A DNA stretch of 64,000 bases from Druceiella hillmani (taxonomy: Eukaryota; Arthropoda; Insecta; Lepidoptera; Hepialidae), in assembly GCA_039881145.1 (NCBI GenBank), contig JAYKKI010000029.1, positions 24,674,001-24,738,000 of the forward strand. Reading direction: 5' to 3'. The notes under the pieces were generated by a model. It did not search any database and was not told where the DNA came from. It worked only from the letters and a program-made list of their open reading frames with translations. The translations under genes and the position numbers were made by a program. Position 1 is the first letter of the stretch, and every line of letters starts with the position of its first letter. Shown one piece after another: positions 12,301 through 22,858 of this stretch.

Positions 12301-12642
12301 TCAAGAGAAAGTAACAAAAGAAAAATAATACATCACTATCACAGTTTGCCATTATGATAAATTAACTATTCCCTAATCGTCTTTACTGTAAAATATTCAT
12401 GATAACTATAATACTGCAATGCTCGCAACTAGTGTAAAAACACAATATAAATGTCATAATAAACAATATGTCGGGCGTATGTTAACCTTTCGCGTAACGA
12501 TTGTCACAGGCACGAGCGAGAGGGTGTTGTGAATCAACACGTATTTATAGAGCAATAATAATCACATTAAAACACAACAGAGTTAATGATTAAAATTCGC
12601 GCACTTTAGATAATATGGATTTACTCACCGTGGTTTCTTCAT
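12167..12642 (-). CDS. Possible two-exon small ORF or gene 5' end
   Basis: On the minus strand, ATGAAGAAACCACG (12,642-12,629) is followed by a strong donor, GTGAGTAAATCC. An acceptor is possible after a pyrimidine-rich tract (TTCTTTTGTTACTTTCTCTT) at GCGAG, so that exon 2 starts at 12,293. The join keeps the frame (MKKPR|GFGWERDGK...) for 46 codons to a TAG at 12,167. Exon 2 is Arg/Gly/Ser-rich because it crosses the CpG-rich island, so the frame may be fortuitous and the real next exon may lie elsewhere. The donor is the firmest part. A TTTATAAACAGGAG sequence sits about 50-60 bp upstream of the ATG. No family recognised. Confidence 0.3.
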
Positions 12643-13385
12643 GAGCCACCTTGGAGCACCGATTTAGCTGCTATATTGTATCTCCTGTTTATAAAGCACA
12701 CATCCATTTTTTTCCAAAACAACTATTCACGAGAAATATTTTCGTTTGCACAATTCGTCACAATTAGACACCGTTAACACTTTCAACTTGTTATCTTCTA
12801 ACTCTGTACGCAGACGTCACTGGCAAACAACCGAAGTAGCGAGGTATTGCACGAGATCACATAGTTACAAACACTTAAATATTCAACTGCCATTGCACCT
12901 GTTTACATCACTTATGCATTATTTTGTGTATTATTCATTCGTTTGCACTTGACACGAATGAAAATAAAGGGCGCAATGCAAAACCGTCTTCTGTAGTAGA
13001 CAGTGTACGATTTCACACAACCTACTTCATTCGATCGAAAATGGACCCGTCCATTGATAAGTTACACAGGCGCTAGATGTCACACTCATCGAAAAATGGG
13101 ACTGTATGAATCGTGGATAACATTACTAATGAAGTTTAGAAAATTATACCAGGGGGAAATACAATGAAGTTGATATAGATTTTATACAATATACTAATAT
13201 TAAACGACATTTAATAATAAAGTCACGATCACAAAGTGATCTATAAATAATCACATATCATTATATAGTTTTTATTAACTGCTAGAAAATCAAACTAAGA
13301 ATATTTTCACGAGTTTGCCTTTCTTTTGACAATATATTTGTGTCAGAAATGGAAAATATACATATGAAAATAAATGTGAGGCATT
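12643..13385. other. Possible promoter-proximal region of the minus-strand exon
   Basis: Upstream (minus-strand sense) of the ATG exon at 12,642. GC-richer patches at 12,940-13,090 contrast with AT-rich DNA on both sides. No supported coding frame. The small frame at 12,746-12,952 has no motif. Confidence 0.3.
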
Positions 13386-13417
13386 ATCCTATATAGGATA
13401 TTTATCCTATATAGGAT
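13386..13417. repeat. Tandem pair of a 14-bp palindrome
   Basis: ATCCTATATAGGAT occurs at 13,386-13,399 and again at 13,404-13,417, separated by ATTT. Each unit is a perfect palindrome. It could be a paired binding site or a cruciform-prone element. No function is implied. Confidence 0.9.
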
Positions 13418-15551
13418 CATGTGTGCAATAAGATTTTTCAGTGTTCTTTCATTAATATCTTTAGTTAAAACCAATGAATGACAACTTATAGTGTATACTA
13501 ACGCTGCAAATATGGTCTTTTTGTAAAAAAATAAATAATATGAGTTTTCTTTAGTTAGACAATTTGAACCGATCCCACATTATTTTAAATATTCATGATA
13601 ATCAGATCGCAATGTTTTTACTCTTGAGAATTATGATATTTTTCCTGTTTGTTTGTGAAATTTAAATGACATACCGGTAATAAAACATGGTCATGTCATG
13701 AGCATGAATGGATAAGATAATTCGATTTTATGAAAAATGAAACAAAAGAAAGAATACAATCGAATAATATGTAATGGCTTTTTGAATTTTAAATGTCTAG
13801 TGAATTTTATATGTCAGTACAAAACAGCTCAGTACAGTTAGAAAAATAATCAAATAAAGAGCAAAGTTACTGACAACTTATTCTTAGTTCAGTGACTATC
13901 TCATTAAAACATAACGGAAAAGATGGCCAATAGTAAAGTTTTACTATTTATGTTATAATTCATAAATAATTATTTAAATAGTTATGAAAGATCTCAATTT
14001 ATTAAAACATGATGAAATATAGCTTTGATGAATATTAAATATCAATATACCTTTTTTATTTTAAACTCCAAGATAACTTCTAAATTAACATGGCCATATT
14101 ACTTTGAATTAATATATTTATCTTGCGTTCTTAAATAAACGAATTAATTTTACGAATGTATGTATTAATAATTTCCCTTTTACATAAATTCTTTGAATAA
14201 CCTATAGTCCGTTTTTTTATTTTCATTTCGTTTCCTTCTTCTTTAGTAACAGAAATGTTATTCATACGCAACATTAATATTTACAGTATCCTATTTAAAA
14301 TGAAACTCTTTTAGTGAAGAAATCTAAATAACAAGGAATATGTTCCTAGATTATATAATTAAAATCACTAAATTAGCTGAACTCAGGTTATAAATTAGCT
14401 TTTGAGTAATAAAATTAAATAATTAAATATATTTTGAGCAAAATGCTAGAAAAATAATTTCGGTCAGTTCTTAATAATCGTCAAATGAATGAAAAAAGAG
14501 GCAAACTGCATTTTGGGAAGGCAATGATTTTTTCCGATATTGAGAGTGTGAGTTGTGAAGTAGCAAACATTTCAATACTCGGTACAATCGATACCGGACA
14601 AAAGAATACACAAATTATTAATACTTTATATTATTGAATGATATCGCGTAGTTAGTTTATATATCGTATTAACCAAGCTGAGATCGTGTCAACTGACGAG
14701 AAAAGTATTTATGTCTTATTTAGGCGACATAACAGTATGCGTCGGTAGCAGTGTCTCCAGATATACCGTAATTAGGTAGATTCACCGTAATTTTGGCTAC
14801 TTTACCATCTACCGTAATACATATATAAAGCATACTGTAACTTCAGATTTGACCATTTTTGTATTAAAACACGAATATACTAGCCTTGATGAAATACGGA
14901 TAATTTTAAAAGAAGTTCCGTTTAATATTATTAATGTTTATACGTAGCTAACTCTGCTTCCTGTTCAGTATTATTGATATTTATACCTAGCAGCTCTGAG
15001 AAGTTATCTCATTCATTACATTTGTTTACACTATTAGTATAATTAATAATGTGTGAGTTGCAAGTTGTGGTCCCCGTTTACGTGTTTGTTTTGCCCTTGG
15101 GTGTCCGTACTTCGTAACATTATTTATGCTATCTATAATATGAAAATGTACTAATTTATAATAATTACATATCAGTAATCTTCATAGTGATAATTTATAA
15201 TGGTACATATATGGAGGATATCTGACAGTAGAAGTATATTATACTCTAGTGATTCGTAACCCACTCTAATGCCGATTGCAAAAGAATTTTCAGTAGCTAA
15301 TGTTAACAATATAAAAACCAGTAAAAGAAACAAACTATTAACTAGTACAATCCATTCAAATATATTCAACCATCAAAATGGCTGCAAAAATTGTATAGAT
15401 TTTACCTTCTTCGAGCATATTGGGAGGATGGATGCATCTGTTTATAAGAGTGATAATATAATTCAAAGTGAAGGCAGCAAAAGTTGATTAAAATTAGTAT
15501 TACAAACCCAAAAAATTATTACTAGTGTTACGTGTATGTATATATATATAT
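13418..15551. other. AT-rich stretch, nothing recognised
   Basis: No gene supported. The frames at 15,172-15,487 overlap on opposite strands and have no recognised motif. A short TA run at 15,537-15,551 abuts the left arm of the 69-bp inverted repeat. Confidence 0.4.
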
Positions 15552-15620
15552 GCGGTCGTGATCAAAACGTCATTGATGGCGTCATTGTTCACGATCGCTT
15601 CGAGCCAACACCGACTACTA
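15552..15620 (+). repeat. Left arm of a 69-bp inverted repeat (partner at 31,975-32,043)
   Basis: It begins GCGGTCGTGATCAAAACGTC and ends GAGCCAACACCGACTACTA. The reverse complement of 31,975-32,043 aligns over 69 bp without gaps, with 64 identical positions, and all five differences are transitions. The outer border lies directly on a TA microsatellite. The inner part carries the CCAACACCGACTAC motif found repeatedly near 19.8 and 31.8-32.0 kb, which suggests transposon terminal and subterminal sequence. Confidence 0.85.
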
Positions 15621-15914
15621 CACAAGGCCTCCCATCTGATTACGTGACCTCATCGCCAATAGGTGCTCGCGCATACATATTTTGACAGCTACATATAAAA
15701 TTTCGTTTTCGATTTATATAAATATAATAAAATATAATATAATATATATCAATAAATATAATAAATTACCTAAAATACTTGTTAAATATCAATTTAATAT
15801 ACTTACTATAATATAATTATATTTGTTGTACTCAACTATTTCAATGACCAAAATAATAACCAATTTTTATGTTTTCAATTTCTTTATTCCAATACAATAT
15901 ATTTACAAAATTTA

Positions 15915-16740
15915 ATTTACCACCGGTTCGGAAACACTTCTGCTAAGAAGAACAGGCAAGAAACTCGGCAGATTTCACTTTTTAAAAATATCTTAAAAAC
16001 TATTACAAAAATTCAGCATAATCTTTAGATAAACTTAAAATATTCGATTTCAAAATACAATTATTTGTTTGACATATTTTACATCTTTCAAATTTCATAC
16101 AAGCTATTATCACAACACGACATATTCCTTCAGAAAAATTAAAAACTTTGTAGTACAAAACACAATAATTTTTTTAAAAGTAAACAGGCATTTCACCTCT
16201 TTAAAATTTCTTAAAAACTATTACCTTAATGCAATATATCCCTTTATACAAATTAAAGATATTGTAGTGCAAAATACAATTATTTGTTTCAAAATAAGCG
16301 CAGATTGTACCTCTTTAAAATTTCACGAAAACTATTATCGTAACACAACATATCCCTTTAGAAAAATTAAAAACATTGTAGTACAAAACACAATAATTTG
16401 TTTCAGAGTAAACAGACATTTCACCTCTTTAAAATTTCTTAAAAACTATTACCTTAATGCAATATATCCCTTTAGACAAATTAAAGGTATTGTAGTGCAA
16501 AATACAATTATTTGTTTCAAAATAAGGGCAGATTGAACTTCTTTAAAATTTCTTAAATACTATTATCCCTATGCAACATATCCCTTTAGACAAATTAAAA
16601 ATATTTTAGTACAACATATATTTATTTATTTGAAGATCAGCAGATTTTACTTCTTTAAAATTTCTTAAAAACTATTTTTACATCGTAGCTTATTCCTTTA
16701 CATCATTAAAAATACCGCAGTCCAAAATACAATTTGAATT
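15915..16740 (+). repeat. 114-bp tandem array (about 6-7 units) behind a lepidopteran-type repeat head
   Basis: The block opens with TTACCACCGGTTCGG ... GAACAGGCAAGAAACTCGGC, wording I recall from a widespread lepidopteran repeat. Units follow whose CTCTTTAAAATTTC landmark lies at about 16,083, 16,196, 16,310, 16,424, 16,538 and 16,650, a spacing of 114 bp. Units 2 and 4, and 3 and 5, are more alike than neighbours, so there is a 228-bp higher-order unit. Because 114 is 38 codons, one frame stays open for 155 codons (16,069-16,536). Nothing suggests this is a real protein, since it lacks a convincing start context and is made only of repeat units. Confidence 0.85.
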
Positions 16741-16987
16741 AATAGAGTATTAGACGTATCGAACGATACAGGAGCAAGCGTGCCCACTCAAAGAAACCTA
16801 TAGTAAAAGGTTGTTGTATAAATACAATATTTCAGCGCAATAAGTTCACGGTTTATCTTACTTAGTCTTGTGGATCAAATTTCAATTTTACAAGTTACAT
16901 GAAAAGTAAAATAAATTTATGACCGAAGTAATGTATTTAGCTTTCTCTTTTTATTTTTAGGGCTGTTCAATTTATTGTTTTTGAATT

Positions 16988-19392
16988 TTACATAATTATA
17001 TAAAATAAATTAGTTGAAGCTTTCAGTAAATAATAAATTATATTAGACACTGAATGATCATTACTATTACATTCAAAGTCACTAAAAGCCATATTATTTT
17101 CTAATATAATTTTACATGAAGTATTTATGATCACTTGACTCTGATTTTTACACTTAAGAAATTTTTCTTTATTATTAATATCAACAATAACTACTATATA
17201 ATTTAATGAAACTATATTTACAACGTCTGATTGTGGATACAATAATCCTCCTCTAAGTTTTTTAGGAATGTGTATTTTACAGCGCTACATTCATACGTTA
17301 TAATTTTATCTATCACTAAAAATTTAGAACAATTACTACAAGAAATCTTTTTAAGAAGTGACCGTGCACAATAACCTGATAAATATACAAGAATAGGTAG
17401 GGAGTGAGAAATTTTCAAAAAATCATTTTCATCAACTGAGACATGGAAATACTGTTCATTATTATCAACATTAGGTTCATCGTTATCAAAGCCACTATTT
17501 TTGAAACTACTACATATATCATGCAACGTTATTTGTTTATCACCGCACATACTTGAATTAAGACATAACGGCAATAATGATTATGTTCTTAGTTTTGATT
17601 CAACTTCAAATATTTGTCTAATTGTAATTAAATATTGTGAGCCAGCCATTGTCCGGTACTTTCCAAAACATGTCTCTAAAGAGTCTGTTTGTATTTTTCC
17701 TGGTAAAATATATGCAAAATTAAGTTCATTAATACAGTATTTAGTGAGTTGTAACAAACAGTGAATTGAATGTGAAAAAGCTAAATGGGTCTCTGTACTA
17801 AACTTAAAATTTATAGGATGACATGATTTCTAAAAATCCAGCCATACTAAACATTTTTCCAAGTATTTGTAATTTTCTCGCCCCGGAGCTAAAGGTTCAC
17901 ATTTACAATGTTCCACCACTTTAGTATAATTTCAATAAAATTAGCTGTACCTTGATAATGTGGGAAATGGTATTTTTTGCCTATTTCTTTTAGACCTTCA
18001 ATGATTGATTCATTAAAAATATTTAAGACTAATTTATCATTTTGCCATTCTAATTGAGAGGGATTCAATGATTTTAAACTAAGTTTATAAGAATACTTCA
18101 CTAAATCATTACATTCTTTAGCATATAACATTTTCAAATCTGAAAATTGAGCTACTGAATTACAACTTTGGAATTGAATAGGGTCAAAACCAGGATAAAT
18201 AAATTGCTGGTCCTTTTGATTAAGTCAATTGTTACGGATACATTTTAGAATATGGACCGAGTCAAACATATCAAATAAAGCTTTATTTTCATCAGCGGGC
18301 TGTTTGTGTACTATCTGTAACTGTGGCAGTGCATAAAAATAAAACATAACTTTTCTGTTTATGGCATTATTATTAGTACCAACACAAATTACATTAAATC
18401 TGATTAAATGTAAGCCCATAATTACTTTTTTGATGATTGCTTGGTCAGAATCAAAGCTTTACCGACAATACGCTCTCCTTTATAATCAAAATAAGGTTTT
18501 TCATATATATATCATCCAACATCAAAGTTACAGTAATATCTTTAGGGTGCAAAAGATTAAATTTTTGTTTCACATATTTTCAAAATCAAAGTTGGAAATT
18601 TTGGTTGGATATCGCTTACCACAAAACTATTTCATTTCACTCTTACCTCTGAATATCTTCAATTCTAAGCTATCATCTACAGTAACTGAAGCTGAAATAG
18701 TAGGAACATCTCACAACGAAATAATAGCAAATAGAACTTTACCGTCACTATTTATTTGACACCAATCTCGCAGGTTACGGGTTGACAAACACTTTAAAAA
18801 ATCACTTAAATTAGAAAAAGAATGACACTGATTATATTCGTTGTGAGACTTGACACTTTCACTTAATGTTAACCTTAAATGTTCATTATCTAATCGCTCC
18901 AGTCTTTAATCATTACTTTCAGGTGAATGTCCAGGTTTAGGCAAATAAGATGGACAGTTTTTAAATATACATGGCACTGCACTGTCTTTTAACCTGAATC
19001 TATTTCATTTCGCCACAATTTTTACACCAGTCTTCTCATCGTAGGCCTCCGCAGAACGTATAATTTGGACTTCTGTCAAGTGAACCTATAAACAAAAAAT
19101 ATTTACCAACTGTTTAAACATGAGCAATAATATAACGCAAATATAATTGAAATTAGATAACACGAAGAAAGAATAAATTAAAAATACATAAGTACGGTGA
19201 TTTTAATTCAAATTTACTCTTCAGTTTAAATTTACGAGGAATAGCTGCAATCCATTGAGGACGCAAGTTTTCATTTTTAGGAAATGAAAATACGGTTGCC
19301 TTATTACTATTATTGTAATTGCTCCTGTAATCAGGTACACAGCAAATGTAAACCATCTTAAAATATTGTGGACGTTTTTCAAATTCAAGCAA
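16988..19392 (-). pseudogene. P-element-like transposase with THAP domain, inactivated
   Basis: Read downward on the minus strand. A THAP zinc finger starts about 19,355 (MVYICCVPDYRSNY, VFSFP, LRPQW). After a likely intron (acceptor TTTTTGTTTATAG, exon from 19,085) comes RLKDSAVPCIFKNCPSYL, the end of a THAP domain in P-type transposases. The catalytic region has LMLDDIYMK (about 18,503-18,532), then DSVHILKCIRNN, where the expected Trp of 'CIRNNW' is a TGA (18,225-18,227). After it come QGTANFIEIILKWWNIVNV (about 17,889-17,960) and the C-terminal block LPILVYLSGYCARSLLKK (about 17,350-17,405). Other stops occur in the second exon. The family (P element, THAP9-like DDE transposase) catalyses cut-and-paste transposition. 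This copy cannot make a full protein. Left and right flanks share short CAACACCGACTAC motifs (15.6 and 19.8 kb), consistent with its subterminal repeats. Confidence 0.8.
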
Positions 19393-19744
19393 ACACCGTT
19401 GTCGTTAAACAAGCTGTCATAATGAGAGACGCACACTGTCGATTAGCGAAATTTATCAATATCGATTTTGTTAGAGTATAACATGAATACCGTAATAAAA
19501 TCTTAATAAACACCTACATAAATTAATGAAACATATCATCAGTGATGAAAAATTATTTTATAAAATATTATAATAATTTAATGCGGTTTAAGCAATTTAT
19601 TTAAATATTTGTCTACTAAATATCGACATATAATATCGGCCACAAAGCACAGCATATGTATTTCACAAAACTCCACCAGAAAGCGCTGTCGTCTATGTGG
19701 ATTTCGATTACCAACTGGCGATGACGTAGCACTAGCTACTCTCG

Positions 19745-19861
19745 GGATATGACAGGCTTGTAATACCAGTAGGTGTTGCTACTAGAGAGTAGTCTAGCAG
19801 TAGGTGTTGTTCGAGCCCATGCAACACCGACTACAGTATGTGTTGGTCCATCCATGCCAAT
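19745..19861. repeat. Cluster of AGTAGGTGTTG / CAACACCGACTAC motifs
   Basis: Within about 100 bp there are AGTAGGTGTTGC, CAGTAGGTGTTGTTCGAGC, CAACACCGACTAC and GTATGTGTTGG in both orientations. The segment GCAGTAGGTGTTGTTCGAGC recurs inverted near 31,908-31,927. It lies just upstream of the P-like transposase start, where transposase-binding subterminal repeats would be expected. Confidence 0.65.
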
Positions 19862-20175
19862 TCATGTATCAACGTGGGCAGTTGCGGTCGTTTATCTGTC
19901 AATTTGACTTTGACACATTGATATATGAAATTTACGTAAATAAATTTATATTGTCTAAAATTAAACATGGTGACGAAGAAAATCACTTTAAACAGCTCCA
20001 AGAAATATATAATAAAAGTAAAGGTTACACAAAAAGGGGCAAAACATGCAAACAATTATCAATTAGCAATTAATGTAAGTGTAAATTATTACCTAATGAA
20101 TAACATATAAGAAAAAAATATAATGCTACAGTCTCTTTATTTTTGTCAAATACCCGCCCTTTCCTCGTAGTTAGA
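19862..20175 (-). repeat. Terminal module, copy 1 (minus orientation)
   Basis: Read on the minus strand it starts GGCGGGTATTTGACAAAAAT (about 20,157 downward) with AAAGAGACTGTAGCAT, has ATTGTTTGCATG in the middle, and ends TGTGTCAAAGTCAAATTGAC then GATAAACGACCGCAAC. The same three blocks occur in the same order at 24,497-24,935 on the plus strand. A weaker copy stands in front of the Harbinger reading frame at 28,338. It is probably the end of a DNA transposon of the Harbinger group. Confidence 0.7.
19967..20074 (+). CDS. Possible 36-codon first exon, hypothetical
   Basis: ATG at 19,967 (context AAACATGGTG) opens MVTKKITLNSSKKYIIKV and runs 36 codons to a strong donor, GTAAGTGTAAAT, at 20,075. 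It is Lys/Asn-rich with no recognised domain. It lies wholly inside the terminal module, and its phase (0) does not fit directly to either acceptor of the 22.2-kb exon (phases 2 and 1), so a link to that gene would need another exon. It may be chance. Confidence 0.2.
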
Positions 20176-20271
20176 ATACGCATTGTTTATAACTCGTTTC
20201 ACTTGAACTGACAGTTGGATCATTGACAAGCTAGTGGAATGGGTTTCATCGCGGTCGTAGACGGGAGCGTT

Positions 20272-20321
20272 GCGAGTAGCTAGCGGAACGTATTCATAGA
20301 GTACGTTCACTAGCCGCTCGC
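20272..20321. repeat. GC-rich imperfect hairpin
   Basis: GCGAGTAGCTAGCGGAACGTA pairs imperfectly with TACGTTCACTAGCCGCTCGC across a short loop. It follows CGCGGTCGTAGACGGGAGCG, wording close to the GCGGTCGTGATC end at 15,552. It looks like part of a transposon terminus. A 71-codon minus-strand frame across it is probably a by-product. Confidence 0.6.
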
Positions 20322-20379
20322 GCCGCTCTGCAATCATATCCATTCCACTCAGTGTTGCCAATTTAGCGACTTTGTCGCT

Positions 20380-22115
20380 AGAAGTGGCAAATTTTGCTTA
20401 AGCCTTAGGGACAGAAAAAAGTTTTTGCTACAAAAATGATTTAGCGACTCATCTGATGACTTTTGGGGTATAAATCAAAACAGCTTCAGACAATGGATAC
20501 GTTTTTATCAACTTGGAAAAAATAATTAAGTTTGTAATTTTCAAGTAAGTATTTAACTATAGGTGCTATACTGACTCTAGAGTAATAATTCACTGACGGG
20601 TAGAGCAACTATCCTGTTATCTTATATATACTTGAAACTCTTAATATTTTACTTCAATTTTTTTTGGAGTTGATAAAAAACGTGTGTAATATTAAAATAT
20701 ATTTCTGTCCAATATTAATTAATTTAAACAGAACATTTTTGTATACAGTTGTATAGGATGCAATTCGTATTTCACCTTTTTTTATTTTAATGTCGAAGTC
20801 AGTTTTCTGGACACAGATGTCAATGATTGAATAATATTTTTTTATCCAGTCATTACCTTATAATTGTTAGAATTTTTATTTGATGATAAATATTTCATTG
20901 AATCAGGTGTTTCCCCATTGCTAATAGCGACATTAGAAGCACATGGCTTACAAAAAGCAAATTTTTCTACCCTTATCAGTTTTACTAAACCATCTTTTAA
21001 ATTATTCTAATTGTAACCGTTCATTTTTAAACTTTTGATAATATTCAATTTTCTTTAGAACACTCATTACTTTAAAATAGTTGTCACAATATTCTATATA
21101 ATTGACTAGTAAGTAAACAAATACTTCATTCTTCTCTTAAGTCCAATGAGTCCATTCTCTCATCGGTCTATAAAACTTATTCAAAAGATATTTCTAATTA
21201 TTCATCGGAATCGTCATCTATCTCTTCTTCTCTGATCTGAATCTTCATCCTCAAATAATTACAAGTTATAGCAAACGTACTTAAAAAAATATTACCCATA
21301 AAAATATCACAGCAACAAATATTAATAAATAATTGATTATATGTTATCAAAACTATGCTTAAATATATTTTTTTAATTCATTTCAGAACTTTAATTAATA
21401 TTACTAATTTATAATATAATAAATGATTGTATTATTTACCTGGTCCCGTTATAAAAGCGTAATAGTTAATATTATTCATTTTAAACATTTCCGTTAGAAT
21501 CAAGTACTGGATCAACCTCACAAATTACATTTCCATATTTTTTTAGGGTCGCATATTACTATCTCTTTCTAACACTACCAACTTCATTGTATTTTACCTT
21601 TCTGAAGTTATTCACGTCTATGCCATAGATTAAATTGTCTATGCTATTGTCAAAATGCGTCACAAAATGGCTGTTCAATCGCTCAAAATGTAAGATTGAC
21701 AGGAAACTATCAGGCCCAAAAATTACAGTAATTAAATTAATGACCCTTTTTATTAGTGTATTGGGATAAATGTAGTATACTATCAATAAGTGTATTAACA
21801 ATTAGTGGTTTAAAGCATCCATTATTTGTTTATTTTTAGGAATTCTTTTACTACAGTTTAGGAAGTAAAGTAATTGTCATATAGATTTTAATGAGTGTTC
21901 CATATATTAGTATATTATCTATCATATGAACAAGGCTTCATCAAGCAGGGTGGGTTTACTTCATACAAATATTTCGATTGGAACGCGAAAGCCCTATCTC
22001 TTTCGCACACACAATATATACATACAATTTTGTCTCTGGAACATAGAGTAACGATAACGAACGCTATATAATCAAACAAAAAAATAGACTATGATACGAA
22101 ATTTAAAATCGTTAA
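20380..22115. other. AT-rich stretch, nothing firm
   Basis: No supported gene. AGTGTTGCCAA at about 20,346 resembles the outermost bases of some hAT elements but has no partner that I can find. A 30-codon readable stretch at about 20,908-21,008 has no splice context. A segment at about 21,980-22,010 (GGAACGCGAAAGCCCTATCT) is echoed at about 24,400. Confidence 0.35.
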
Positions 22116-22858
22116 CTTTATTTGAATTGGTTTGTTAAACTACAAATTTGTAACTTAACATTATTTTATAGTACAGTTTTACATTTGGTTATATCTGTAA
22201 TATTTTCAGTTTTAATTCAAATTTTGTTGTATTTGTTACATTTGTTCGTAATAAGAGGAAATTATTTTAAAGATCGTTCTTGTACATTGGGTTATAGTCG
22301 TAAACATTTCAGGGTAAGTTGAAAATTATTAATTTGAAAATAGCATCGAATCAATTATACATTTTATTGATAATATTGTTCAAACTCATCATCAAAGTTA
22401 CATTCGCGTTTTAATAATCAACAACAAAAAAGTTCCTAATAATTTAATTTTCTTTTCAGACAAGCGGATTTGAGAAGTTACGGCATGTGGAGAATAGCAG
22501 ACCTAGCCGCCGACACTCTCAAAAAAAACATCACCATCATACGGTCCGACACCTAATAAAGGCTAAATTATCATTTAGTAAGTTTACTTATGAATTTTTT
22601 AAGTTGAAAGCTTTCTTTTTGCGAATCAATTAATTTTATAGTAATGTAAGTAAGTTACATTAGACAGTTAGCTTAAGATTTTATAGATAGCCCACTGATT
22701 TCTAAAGAAAAAAACTTTCTATCCATTATGTAATTATGATGAAGCAATTATTACAAACCAAAAAGAATCCAGTTATAAATTTACAATATTATATATGTAC
22801 ATTGTTGGTTAAATAATTTGTTCTTTTATTTGCAGTTGGAGGTGGTAAAAACAACTAA
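22116..22858 (+). CDS. Three-exon gene (3' part), basic His-rich C-terminus, unassigned
   Basis: Exon A ends at 22,313 (SRKHFR, then GTAAGTTG). Intron 1 ends with TTTTCTTTTCAG. Exon B is 22,460-22,577 (39 codons plus one base, TSGFEKLRHVENSR...), with donor GTAAGTTTAC. Intron 2 ends TTCTTTTATTTGCAG. Exon C is 22,836-22,858 and ends ...GGGKNN and a TAA. The phases match at both joins (0, then 1), which is unlikely by chance. The product ends in a basic, His-rich tail (SRRHSQKKHHHH, then LIKAKLSF). The frame of exon A is open back to 22,116 and reads as a hydrophobic stretch of about 40 residues without an ATG. Its true start may be an acceptor at 22,171 (TTATTTTATAG) or 22,209 (ATATTTTCAG). 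No homologue recognised. It sits between two outward-running transposon end modules. Confidence 0.6.

Noticed and set aside
16069..16536. 155-codon open frame as a protein gene
   Set aside because: It consists only of 114-bp repeat units and has no splice or start context. Kept as a repeat, with the codon-length period reported as a finding.
17218..18759. Plus-strand frames 17,501-17,764 and 18,361-18,759
   Set aside because: They are antisense shadows of the P-like transposase, whose motifs read on the minus strand.
20146..20361. 71-codon minus-strand frame with plausible composition
   Set aside because: It runs through the GC-rich hairpin and the terminal module, so it is more likely transposon end sequence.
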